From NCBI GenBank assembly GCA_963766375.1, contig CAVXZG010000019.1:248001-312000 (forward strand): a stretch of 64,000 nucleotides of DNA, given 5' to 3'. The notes below the pieces were generated by a model. It made no database searches. It was not told where the DNA came from and saw only the letters and a list, made by a program, of their open reading frames with translations. Shown here in pieces: positions 26,733 through 34,529 of the stretch; position 1 is the stretch's first letter; every line of letters starts with the position of its first letter. Both the position numbers and the translations under genes were made by a program. The stretch is from AC-32 sp963766375. GTDB taxonomy: Bacteria > Actinomycetota > Thermoleophilia > Gaiellales > Gaiellaceae.

Positions 26733-26822
26733 AGCCACTAGCGCCGCGCTCCGGCTTTCTCGTAGGTTCGCTGAGGGCCGGGTCAATGGGAAGCGTCGTA
26801 GGCGTTCGCTCGCCGTCCGGCC
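26733..26822. repeat. about 90-bp imperfectly palindromic repeat, copy A
   Basis: Core 26775-26822 (GGGCCGGGTC...TGGGAAGCGTC.TAGGCGTTCG.CTCGCCG.CCGGCC) matches 27256-27303 in about 42 of 48 positions and has self-complementary ends. Weaker similarity begins at GCCACTAG-CG near 26735. It lies just downstream of the minus-strand gene 26884-27159. Confidence 0.65.
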
Positions 26823-26883
26823 TCGTAGCGGGACAAGCCAGAACCGTGCCGCCGGCGTCAGCGTGCTCGGTTGCTGGCGCGGG

Positions 26884-27159
26884 CTAGACGCCCAAATCGC
26901 GGCGGACTTCAGCCAGGAGCTTCGCGTAGAGGTCCTGGACCCGATCAGGCCACGCGTATGTATCGAGCGTCTTCGCCAGCACTTCCAGGTGGCCGTGCTC
27001 GAAATCGGGGCTCTTCTCGCTGTCGGCTCTAAGTTTCGCGAGCGCGCCAATCTCCGGCGCCACTTCGCTACGGACGACGGGTCGGCCGTCGAGCCTGAGT
27101 GCTACGAGGAGGGGTTCAGCCTCCTCCTGCGAGTGGAAACGAAAATCGAGTTGGGGCAC
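26884..27159 (-). CDS. hypothetical protein of the island
   Basis: 91 aa from GTG 27159, starting PQLDFRFHSQEEAEPLLVAL. The rest (LAKLRADSEKSPDFEHGHLE, then VLAKTLDTYAWPDRVQDLYA) is a plausible soluble, mostly helical protein with no motif I recognise. It is flanked on both sides by the palindromic repeats A and B, and a GTTAGGC heptamer (27169-27175, minus strand) sits just before its start. The cassette-like setting makes it more credible than its length alone would. Confidence 0.45.
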   Translation of the reverse strand: MPQLDFRFHSQEEAEPLLVALRLDGRPVVRSEVAPEIGALAKLRADSEKSPDFEHGHLEVLAKTLDTYAWPDRVQDLYAKLLAEVRRDLGV

Positions 27160-27212
27160 GACGAAGCGAGCCTAACGCTGCGCACCGCCTGCTGCCTATT
27201 AGCTGTCCGAAA

Positions 27213-27303
27213 CGGCCACTAGGCGAGCCGCTCGAACAGGCGTAAGCCTCGACGCGGGCCGGGTCGTGGGAAGCGTCCTAGGCGTTCGGCTCGCCGCCCG
27301 GCC
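27213..27303. repeat. about 90-bp imperfectly palindromic repeat, copy B
   Basis: Partner of copy A. The terminal GGCCGGG (27257-27263) and CCCGGCC (27297-27303) are complementary, with a second nested imperfect pair inside. It lies between the minus-strand genes 26884-27159 and 27393-27740. Confidence 0.65.
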
Positions 27304-27307
27304 CTTG

Positions 27308-27379
27308 CTTGAACGAGCCCGCCCTGACGAACTCGGTCGGGCGACGCATTTACGCGGTCGCCCGACCGAGTCGTTCAAG
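27308..27379. other. long bipartite stem-loop downstream of 27393-27740
   Basis: The inner stem is a perfect 15-bp pair, ACTCGGTCGGGCGAC (27331-27345) and GTCGCCCGACCGAGT (27357-27371), with an 11-nt loop. The outer stem is CTTGAACG (27308-27315) paired with CGTTCAAG (27372-27379), leaving 15 unpaired bases on one side only. It starts 14 bp after the stop of the minus-strand gene, so it is either a strong terminator or a recombination-type folded site. Confidence 0.6.
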
Positions 27380-27392
27380 CCCAAGAACGGCG

Positions 27393-27740
27393 CTAGCCCG
27401 CGGAGTCCTTCGAGCGCGTGACGCTGATAGTGCCCCGGAAGCACGTACCGTTGGGCGCCTGTGAGCAGCTGATCACCGCGTACTCAGCGTGCACGTGAGC
27501 GCGCTTCAGATACCCGTCGACGACGCGGCCGTCTAGGACGGCCGTGTGGGTCTGGTTGTCTTGCACCCCCTCGACGTGCGCCGTCAGGGATTTGGCCGGA
27601 TCAGCGGCGATGACGATGTAGACCGCCGTGAGCTGAACGAAGCGACCGATGGCATCCGGGGTTGCCTGGAGGACGGCCCCACCGAACTTACCGACGATGT
27701 CTCCACCAACGACGCCGACCCCCAGCCACAAGAAGTTCAA
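27393..27740 (-). CDS. hypothetical protein, island gene
   Basis: 115 aa reading MNFLWLGVGVVGGDIVGKFG, a weak hydrophobic N-terminus, then a beta-rich body (RFVQLTAVYIVIAADPAKSL, RVVDGYLKRAHVHAEYAVIS) with two cysteines in ISCSQAPNGTCFRGTISV. The alternating pattern and paired cysteines suggest a small secreted or phage-like beta protein. I do not recognise a family. A long stem-loop follows the stop. Confidence 0.5.
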   Translation of the reverse strand: MNFLWLGVGVVGGDIVGKFGGAVLQATPDAIGRFVQLTAVYIVIAADPAKSLTAHVEGVQDNQTHTAVLDGRVVDGYLKRAHVHAEYAVISCSQAPNGTCFRGTISVTRSKDSAG

Positions 27741-27801
27741 GACACCGCGCTAGCGATGCCGCCGGCTGCAGGCGGTTGCACGATTTCACCGGCCAGGCCG
27801 C

Positions 27802-28133
27802 TCATCGGGTGCTTCTTCGCTGTTCGTGCTTGCGCCGGTTCCGGCAACGCTCACCGCAGACCAGCGCGTCGGCCCTCTTGCCGAACGGCTCACCGCAGAC
27901 GACGCAGGGCCGCGTTGATAGTGGGTGCTCGGCGCGGTACCCGGCCCGTCGCCGCTGGTTGTACTCGGTCAGGTACTCGGGGTTTTCTTCCCGCCACGCC
28001 GCGTTGCTTCCTGGGCGCATTCCCTGCACCAACATGATCGGCCTAGATGCCGTCGTCGATCGTGCGAAAAAGCCTCGAGTGGCAACCATTCGCTGCAATT
28101 GGGGCAGCGCTTGTGGGTTACCGGCCTGATCAC
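27802..28133 (-). CDS. double zinc-knuckle protein of mobile elements (frameshifted)
   Basis: About 110 aa. From GTG 28133 it reads VTHKRCPNCSEWLPLEAFSH, then RSCWCRECAQE: a CxxC...CxxC ribbon of the 'CPxC...KPLxxFY...CxxC' kind common in phages and islands. After one extra base near 28005 it continues AWREENPEYLTEYNQRRRAG. A second knuckle follows, RPCVVCGEPFGKRADALVC then GERCRNRRKHEQRR, typical of replication- or HNH-associated phage proteins. No catalytic HNH residues are visible. DNA binding is inferred from the zinc motifs and basic tail. Confidence 0.6.
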
Positions 28134-28202
28134 CCGTTCCACTTATCCGCGCAAAACTTAATCTCCCGGGAGACTGGGAAGGGGTTCCATTGCCCACACG
28201 GC

Positions 28203-28335
28203 AACCTGAAGGCCGTCCAGAAACTACTCGGTCATTCCTCGATCTCGACCACCGGAAGACATCTACACCGACTGGGACATTGACCAGCTGGCGGAAACCC
28301 TGCGCTCAATGCTCCCCGAGGAGGCCGAAAAGTGA
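28203..28335 (+). pseudogene. C-terminal remnant of a tyrosine recombinase/integrase
   Basis: LKAVQKLLGHSSISTT is the box-II region of phage-type integrases (L-G-H with the following S/T before the catalytic Tyr). One extra base near 28253 separates it from DIYTDWDIDQLAETLRSML, where DIYTD provides the expected catalytic tyrosine, followed by a stop at 28333-28335. Upstream of NLK the reading frame no longer resembles an integrase, so about 85% of the gene (core-binding domain and catalytic R/K) is missing. It sits directly beside the tRNA-Arg attachment repeat. Confidence 0.75.
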
Positions 28336-28357
28336 ATCGTTCCCGCCAGGACCTTCG

Positions 28358-28406
28358 GATTCCGCTCAACAGGCGGTAGATGCGCCTGGCAGGAATCGAA
28401 CCTGCG
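28358..28406. repeat. right attachment-like repeat, overlapping tRNA-Arg
   Basis: Second copy of the island boundary repeat; 28381-28406 is the 3' part of the functional tRNA-Arg gene and 28358-28380 its flank on the island side. Confidence 0.8.
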
Positions 28407-28453
28407 ACCTCGCGCTCCGGAGGCGCGCGCTCTATCCCCTGAGCTACAGGCGC
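28381..28453 (-). tRNA. tRNA-Arg (anticodon CCG)
   Basis: On the minus strand: acceptor GCGCCTG / CAGGCGC, D-arm GCTC-AGGGGATA-GAGC, anticodon arm GCGCG-CCTCCGGAG-CGCG with anticodon CCG, T-arm GCAGG-TTCGAAT-CCTGC, discriminator A. CCA is not encoded. The first 10 nt overlap the 3' end of the MFS gene. Confidence 0.93.
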
Positions 28454-29736
28454 TCGGGGGCCAAGTCTAGCGGCGGGGTGATCGGGGTCATCGTCACGGG
28501 CTCGGGCTTCGGCGTTCGCCGGACGCGCTCGGGGAGTCGGCGCTCGAGGAGCAGGCAGCCGATCGCGGCGACCACGCAGACGGCGGCGGCGATGGGCCAC
28601 ACGGCGAGCGGGTGCCAGCCGAGGAGCGCGCCGCCGACGGCGGGGCCGAGGATGCTGCCGGCGCTCCAGGACATGGCGCTGAGCCCGAAGTAGCGGCCGC
28701 GCAAGTGCTCGGGCGCGAGGTCGGCGACGAGCGGCGCCTGCGTCGGGCCCTGCAGGATCTCGCCGAGGCCGAAGACCATCGTCGCCACGACGAAGACCAG
28801 CGCCGCGGAGGTGGCGGTCAGCAGCTCGCCGGCCGCGAGGACGATCAGCGCTGCGACCGCCCAGAGGAGGTTCATCAGTGCCAGTGCAGCCATGCGCCGA
28901 CGGCCTTCGAGCGCCTTCGACACCGGCAATTGGAGCAGCACGATCAGGAGCGTGTTCGCGAGCCAGATGAAGCCGATCCAGCGCTCGCTGACGTCGGCGT
29001 AGTTCTTCGCGAAGGGCGGCAGGAGCGCGAACACCTCGTAGCCGACGGCAACGAAGAGCACGTTCAGGCCAAGAAACGCGACGAAGTTCCGGTCGCGCAG
29101 CACCGCTTGGTAGCCGGTCTTGGCCTGCCGGCCTTCGTCGACCTCGACCCGAGGCTCCTTGATCGTCGAGAGCACGACCACGAAGACGAGAAAGGTGACG
29201 GCGTCGGCCACGAAGAGCGTCGTGAAGCTGCTGGGGTGGCTCGTGGTCGCGATCAGGCCGCCGATGACTCCGCCGAGGCCCAGGCCGAGATTCATGCTGA
29301 CCCGCTGTAGCGCGAACGCCGAATGACGATCCGCCGCCGGGGTGAGGCGAGAGAGCAGAGTGGACTGGCCCGGCCAGAAGCAGGCTGTGCCGACGCCTTC
29401 GAGGCCGATCAGCGCGAAGGCCTGCCAGGGCTCCCGGATCAGAGGGAACATCACGAACGCGGACGCCTGGAGGGCGAGCCCGAGCAGGAGCGTGTTGCGC
29501 CCGCCGATGCGGTCGACGGTGGGGCCTGCCACCAGCCCCGCGGCCAGTGCGGCCACGCCGCCGAAGGCAAGCGCCAGCCCAGCCTCGGCGAACGAGATCC
29601 CGCGCACGTTGTGCAGGTAGATGACGATGAACGGGAAGACGATCCCGTTTCCGAGCGCGTTGACGACGCCGCCGATCTGAACCAGCCAGACCTGGCGAGG
29701 CAGATGAGGGTCGAGTCCCCTGAGGTAGGAACGCAC
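28444..29736 (-). CDS. MFS transporter (second paralogue)
   Basis: About 430 aa, twelve-helix major facilitator. GTG 29736 opens VRSYLRGLDPHLPRQVWLVQ, matching the N-terminus of the paralogue at 17420-18808. Motif A-like GPTVDRIGGRNTLLLG follows TM2, and FGLGEILQGPTQAPLVADLA resembles the other copy's FSIGECLHGAVSNPLIADLA. Both copies also share LRGRYFGL/MGRYMALR. Likely a drug or metabolite exporter. The gene's TAG stop is formed by bases of tRNA-Arg (GCGCCTGTAG). It is divergent from dgcA with only 19 bp between the start codons. Confidence 0.88.
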   Translation of the reverse strand: MRSYLRGLDPHLPRQVWLVQIGGVVNALGNGIVFPFIVIYLHNVRGISFAEAGLALAFGGVAALAAGLVAGPTVDRIGGRNTLLLGLALQASAFVMFPLIREPWQAFALIGLEGVGTACFWPGQSTLLSRLTPAADRHSAFALQRVSMNLGLGLGGVIGGLIATTSHPSSFTTLFVADAVTFLVFVVVLSTIKEPRVEVDEGRQAKTGYQAVLRDRNFVAFLGLNVLFVAVGYEVFALLPPFAKNYADVSERWIGFIWLANTLLIVLLQLPVSKALEGRRRMAALALMNLLWAVAALIVLAAGELLTATSAALVFVVATMVFGLGEILQGPTQAPLVADLAPEHLRGRYFGLSAMSWSAGSILGPAVGGALLGWHPLAVWPIAAAVCVVAAIGCLLLERRLPERVRRTPKPEPVTMTPITPPLDLAPERL

Positions 29737-29755
29737 CCGGATTAAGGTATCCCGC

Positions 29756-30781
29756 GTGGAACTGGAGGCCAGGATCGCGACGCTGCGGATGGCGGAGACC
29801 TTCGTCATCTCGCGCGGGGCCCAGGACGAGGCCGAGGTCGTCTTCATCGAGCTCCGCCACGACGGCGTCAGCGGCTACGGCGAGGCGACGCCGATCGACC
29901 GCTACGAGGAAACGGCCGAATCGGCGCTGGCCTTCGTCCAGGAGGCCGGAGAGCTGCTCGGGGACGACCCCTTCGCGCTCGAGGCGATCGAGGCGCGGCT
30001 CCGGGAGCGCCCCGGAGAGCAGGCGGCGAAGGCGGGAATCGACGCGGCGCTGCACGATCTCTGCGGCAAGCTCGTCGGCCTGCCGGTCTGGCGGCTGCTG
30101 GGGCTCGAGCGCGCGGGGCCGCCGACCTCGTGGACGGTCTGGCTGGGGGATCCCGACGACATGGCTCAGCGGGCCGAGCGCGTGGCGGGCCGGTTCAAGC
30201 GCCTGAAGCTGAAGATCGGCGGGGGTGACGGGCTCGACGTCGAGCGGGTGCGCGCCGTGCGCGGGGTCTCGGAGGTGCCTCTGCAGGTGGACGTGAACGA
30301 GGCCTGGAGCCTGGACGAGGCGCTGGAGGCCATGCCGCAGCTGGCCGAGCTCGGTGTCGAGTACTGCGAGCAGCCGCTCCCGGCCGGTGACTCCGGCGGC
30401 CCTGAGTTGAAAAGCCGGTCACCGCTCCCGATCTACGTCGACGAGGATCTCCACACCCTCGCGGAGGTGCCCGCCTGCGCCGAGCGGGCCCACGGCCTCA
30501 CCGTCAAGCTCGCCAAGTCGGGCGGCATCCGCGAGGCCGTGCGGATCGCCCACGCAGGCCGCGCTCTCGGGCTCGGCCTGATGCTCGGCTGCATGAACGA
30601 GTCGGGCCTGGCGGTCTCCGCAGGCGCGCAGGTGGCGAGCCTCTTCGACCATGTCGACCTCGACGGGAACCTGCTCCTGGCCGAAGATCCCTGGCCGGGC
30701 GTGGAGCTCGTGGACGGGGTTCAACTCCCCTCGGAAGACCCGGGCCTCGGTGTCAGAGAAGCGATACCTGATCCTCGCTGA
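29756..30781 (+). CDS. dgcA: enolase-superfamily dipeptide epimerase / N-acetyl-D-glutamate racemase (DgcA-like)
   Basis: 341 aa, muconate-lactonizing/dipeptide epimerase branch. The catalytic lysine lies in FKRLKLKIGGGDGLDVERV, the Mg2+ ligands in PLQVDVNEAWSLDEAL, VEYCEQPLP and YVDEDLHTLAEV, and the second lysine in GLTVKLAKSGGIREAV. Sequence alone allows L-Ala-D/L-Glu epimerase. The following gene is a DUF1611 protein, and DUF1611 plus an enolase-superfamily racemase is the pair named DgcN-DgcA for D-glutamate breakdown (N-acetylation, then racemization). Either role fits muropeptide recycling. GTG 29756 is 19 bp from the divergent MFS start. Confidence 0.82.
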   Translation: MELEARIATLRMAETFVISRGAQDEAEVVFIELRHDGVSGYGEATPIDRYEETAESALAFVQEAGELLGDDPFALEAIEARLRERPGEQAAKAGIDAALHDLCGKLVGLPVWRLLGLERAGPPTSWTVWLGDPDDMAQRAERVAGRFKRLKLKIGGGDGLDVERVRAVRGVSEVPLQVDVNEAWSLDEALEAMPQLAELGVEYCEQPLPAGDSGGPELKSRSPLPIYVDEDLHTLAEVPACAERAHGLTVKLAKSGGIREAVRIAHAGRALGLGLMLGCMNESGLAVSAGAQVASLFDHVDLDGNLLLAEDPWPGVELVDGVQLPSEDPGLGVREAIPDPR

Positions 30782-31806
30782 GGGCCACTCGGGTGACCCT
30801 CACTACGGCAAGACCGCACGCGGGGTGATCCGCTACGCGCCTGACCCGACGGTGGCGATCGTCGACTCCACGCGGGCCGGAGAGCTGCAGGACGGGATCC
30901 CGATCGTCGCGGGCGTGAACGACGCGCTCCGCTTCAACCCGACCACCGCCGTCGTGGGCGTGGCGACCCAGGGCGGCCGCTTCCCGCCGGAATGGCGCGA
31001 GCTGCTCAAGGCGTCCATCTCACAGGGCCTCGACGTCGAGAGCGGTCTGCACGAGTTCATCAGCGACGATCCCGAGCTCGCCGACCTCGCAGCCCGCCAC
31101 AACGTCGAGCTGCGCGACCTGCGCAAGCCGCCCGCCGAGCTGAACGTCCCCACCGGCGAGAACCTCCTGATCCCGGCGCAGATCGCCCTCACCGTCGGCT
31201 CCGACTGCGCGATCGGCAAGAAGACCGTCGCGCTCGAGCTCGACCTCGAGGCCCGGCGCCGCGGCCTCGCCTCCGTCTTCGTCCCGACCGGCCAGACCGG
31301 GATTGCGATCGCGGGCTGGGGGATCGCCGTGGACGCGGTCGTCTCCGACTTCCTCGCGGGCGCGGCCGAGCAGCTCGTGGTCGAGGGCAGCCGCCGCGGA
31401 GGCGAGCTTCTCTTCGTCGAGGGCCAGGGCTCGCTTTCCCATCCCGCGTACTCGGGCGTCACGCTCGGACTGATCCACGGCTCGGCGCCGCACGTGTTCG
31501 TGCTCTGCCACAAGGCGGGTGCGACCGAGATCGAGGGCTACCCGGGTCACCCGCTTGCCGAGCCTGCCCGAGCTGATCGAGCTGCACGAGCGAATCGCGC
31601 TGCCGCGACGGCCTGCGCGGGTCGCCTGCCTGGCGCTCAACACCGACGGGCTCGACGACGACGCCGCCCGCGCGGCGATCGCAGCGGTTGTCGAGGAGAC
31701 CGGCCTGCCGGCCGACGACCCAGTCCGTTTCGGCGCCGGGCCGCTGCTAGATGCGGTGCTAGCCGCATTCGAGGCTCAAGCATCCGACGTCACCGCCGAT
31801 CACTAG
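30750..31806 (+). CDS. dgcN: DUF1611 protein, DgcN-type N-acetyltransferase (frameshifted)
   Basis: About 351 aa after repair. GTG 30750 lies 32 bp inside dgcA, so the two genes are tightly coupled. The N-terminal domain has KRYLILAEGHSGDPHYGKTA, IRYAPDPTVAIVDSTRAGEL and VVGVATQGGRFPPEWRELL. The C-terminal P-loop-like domain has VGSDCAIGKKTVALELDLEA, FVPTGQTGIAIAGWGIAVDA and LLFVEGQGSLSHPAYSGVTL. One extra T near 31555 (CTTGCCG for CTGCCG) breaks the frame before LPELIELHERIALPRRPARV and CLALNTDGLDD. DUF1611 proteins of this length include the D-glutamate N-acetyltransferase DgcN; the assignment rests on that and the dgcA neighbour. Confidence 0.8.
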
Positions 31807-31876
31807 GGTCGAGGAGCCGCTACACGTTTGACGAAGAACGTGGGAATCTGATGATGGGTCTACTCCAGGAGCCGCA

Positions 31877-33404
31877 ATGCCGCTGACGAGGATCTCGGGT
31901 TTTCTGTGTTGCACCGCGCTGGCACTCGCGCTGGCGGGGGCGGCGCAGGGCAGCCTCGAAGTCGGCGTGACCGAGGATGCCGGCAAGGCGTCCGACGGCG
32001 GCGCGGCGTTCTTCGCCTCGCTCACCGACATCGGGCTCACCGCCAACCGCGTCTCGATTCCGTGGGACGCCGCGAACCCGACCGTGATCCAGAGTCAGGC
32101 CGAGATCGAGAGCTGGATCCCGCAGGCGCAGGCGGCACACACGCGCATCATCTTCGCCGTCTCGCCGATGGACGCGCGCGGCATGACGAACTCACCCGTT
32201 GCGGTGCCCCAGTTCGTCGCCTTCGTGCAACACCTGGCGCAGACCTTCCCCACGGTGAAGGACTACGTGATCGGGAACGAGCCGAACCAGCCGCGCTTCT
32301 GGCTGCCCCAGTTCGACCCGTCCGGAAAGGCGCTCTCCGCAGCCGCCTACCTGCCCTTCCTGGCGCAGTCCTACGACGCGCTGAAGGCGGTCGACCCGGC
32401 CATCACCGTGATCGGCATCGGCCTCTCGCCGCGCGGGAACGACCTGCCGAATGCGACCAGCAACGCCTCACGTTCCCCGGTGCGCTTCCTGCGCGACCTC
32501 GGCGTGGCCTACCGCGCCAGCAAGCGAACGAAGCCGCTGATGGACGAGCTCGCCTTCCACCCGTACCCGAGCACGAGCCGCGATTCGGTCACGACGGGCT
32601 ACGTCTGGCCAAACGCGGGCATGCCCAATCTCGACCGGATCAAGCAGGCGGTCTGGGATGCCTTCCACGGCACCGCGCAGACGCCCTTCGCCGAGCCCGG
32701 GAAGACCTTCGCCAAGCCTCTGCTATTCGACCTCGACGAGGTCGGCTGGCAGGTGGGGGTCCTGCCTGCACTCGCGGCCCTCTACTCGGGCGTCGAGAAC
32801 GGGCCAACCACGGACGAGGCGACTCAGGCGCAGATCTACGGCGACCTGATCAAGCAGGCGGCCTGCGACCCGACGGTGCGTCTGCTGAGTTTCTTCCACC
32901 TGGCGGACGAGCTCGACCTGAAGACCTGGCAGAGCGGGCTCGATCCGGGCCGACGGATCGCACCGGCCCTCGTACGACGCGGTCAAGGCGATGATCGCCC
33001 TGACCCACGGGGACTGCCAGGCGGCGATCACACCCTGGGTCCACGCCCCGGGAGTCGTCTCGCCGTTCGCCTCGTGGGGGAGCCTGAGCAAGCCGCTGAA
33101 GTCCAAGCGCACGCGCTGGAGCTTCCTCGCGCGCGCGGGCGAAGAGGCCACCTTCCGAGCGGGAATCTTCAAGGCCGGCCCGGCCAAGGCCGTTCTCGGG
33201 CGCCGGCTTGCGACGGGCCGGCCGAAGCCGGTGCTGAGCGCAACCGGGACGATCAAGGCCAAAGGCAGGGTGGTGTACTTTCCAATACGTAAGCTCAAGC
33301 CCGGCAGGTATGTCTACGTGATCCGGATGGTCTCGACGATGAACCCACAGCGCTCCACCGTGCTTGCGAGCAAGACGTTCCGCGTGGGCTCCTCGCGCAG
33401 ATGA
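31877..33404 (+). CDS. secreted TIM-barrel glycoside hydrolase (frameshifted)
   Basis: About 508 aa. Signal peptide MPLTRISGFLCCTALALALA ends near AAQG. The barrel resembles clan GH-A: RVSIPWDAANP, KDYVIGNEPNQPRFW (N-E-P with the likely acid/base Glu), DELAFHPYPSTS, and LFDLDEVGWQV (likely nucleophile Glu). One extra G near 32940 shifts the frame; removing it gives ADGSHRPSYDAVKAMIALTH, a C-terminal beta domain (TRWSFLARAGEEATFRAGIF) and a stop at 33402. The substrate cannot be told; extracellular glycan or wall polysaccharide is plausible. The stop overlaps the next start (ATGA). Confidence 0.72.
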
Positions 33405-34529
33405 GAGACCCTCGAGTCGAGCGTCTGGGCGAGTTGATCGTCTCGTATTCGCTCGGGCTCGAGCCGGGACAGATCCTCAGAGTCGACGTGCCGCCCGTGG
33501 CGGCGCCGCTCGCCGTCGAGCTCTACCGGGCCGCCCTCGCGGCCGGGGCCCACCCGTACGCGAACGTCGAGCCGGAGCAGCTCTCGGAGATCCTGGTGAA
33601 GAAAGGGAACGACGACCAGCTCGCGTTCCTCTCGCCGATCGCCGCCGCGGAGATCGAGTTCGTGCACGCGATCGTGACGATCTGGGCCGAGGAGAACACG
33701 CGCGCCCTCACCCGCGTCCCACCGGAGCGCCACCAGCGCCTGATCGCCTCGAGCCGCAAGCTGGCCAAGCGGCGCTGGGAGCGGATCGCCGCCGGCGAGC
33801 TGAGCTGGTGCGGGGTCGTCTTCCCGACGAACGCGCACGCGCAGGACGCCGAGATGTCGATCGAGGAGTACGAGCACTTCGTCTTCCGCGCCTGCCACGT
33901 CGAGGGCACAGAAGACCCCGTCGCCCACTGGAACGTCGTGCGCGACGACCTTCGCCGCCGCGCGCGACGCGCTCTCCGAGGCGCGCGAGATCCGCATCGT
34001 CGGCCCCGACACGGATCTCCGGCTGGGAGTCGAGGGCCGGCGCTGGCAGCCCGCGGACGGGCGCTACAACATGCCCGACGGCGAGGTCTACACGAGTCCG
34101 CTCGAGACGGTGACCGAGGGCGACATTCGCTTCACCTTCCCCGCGCTCTTCCGCGGCCGTGAGGTCGAGGACATCCGCCTCCGCTTCGAAGGCGGCAAGG
34201 TGGTCGGCGCCGAGGCCGCCCGTGGCCTGGAGTTCCTCGAGGCGCTGCTGGACGTGGACGAGGGCGCTCGCCGGCTCGGCGAGGTCGCCTTCGGGCTGAA
34301 CTACGAGATCGACCGCTTCACCAACAACACGCTCTTCGACGAGAAGATCGGCGGCACCATGCACGTCGCGCTCGGCTCGTCGTTCGAGGAGCTCGGCGGC
34401 GAGAACACCTCCGCGCTGCACTGGGACCTCGTCTGCGACCTGCGCGAGGAGGGCGAGGTCTACGCCGACGGCGAGCTCGTCTGGCGGGCGGGGCACTTCC
34501 TCGAGCAGCCAGAGCCCGCCCATGTCTGA
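33401..34529 (+). CDS. M29 family aminopeptidase, copy 1 (frameshifted)
   Basis: Cytosolic metallo-aminopeptidase of the thermophilic AmpS/AmpT type, about 375 aa after repair. N-terminal domain: LGELIVSYSLGLEPGQILRV, then NDDQLAFLSPIAAAEIEFVH. One extra C near 33948 breaks the frame before DALSEAREIRIVGPDTDLRL. The metal site is typical: MPDGEVYTSPLETVTEGDIR (first Glu), LEFLEALLDVDEGARRLGE (second Glu), ALHWDLVCDLR (His, Asp), with DEKIGGTMHVALG between. It is followed by a paralogue overlapping by 8 bp. Confidence 0.88.

Larger units (their letters stand above)
23839..28406. mobile_element. putative integrative island at tRNA-Arg(CCG), decayed
   Basis: About 4.5 kb bounded by direct copies of the 3' end of tRNA-Arg and its flank (23839-23888 and 28358-28406). 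The right copy belongs to the intact tRNA gene at 28381-28453; the left copy is a 26-nt tRNA fragment plus flank. A C-terminal tyrosine-integrase fragment ends 23 bp from the right repeat, the usual position for an integrase next to its attachment site. Cargo: two epoxide hydrolases, three small orphan genes and palindromic repeats. Codon use looks less GC-extreme from 26.8 to 28.3 kb. The integrase is too short to be active, so the island is probably fixed. Confidence 0.65.

Noticed and set aside
26616..27050. 144-codon minus-strand frame in the island
   Set aside because: Ser/Arg-rich shadow of the better-supported 26884-27159 gene and of the repeat; no start context.
28047..28283. Plus-strand open frame reading into the integrase motif as one intact gene
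   Set aside because: Sequence before NLKAVQ is antisense to the zinc-knuckle gene and does not resemble an integrase; only the last 44 codons do.
28232..30055. 607-codon minus-strand frame spanning the second MFS gene, tRNA-Arg and dgcA
   Set aside because: Runs through a tRNA and opposite dgcA; translation is Arg-rich noise, while the MFS protein is clear in another frame.
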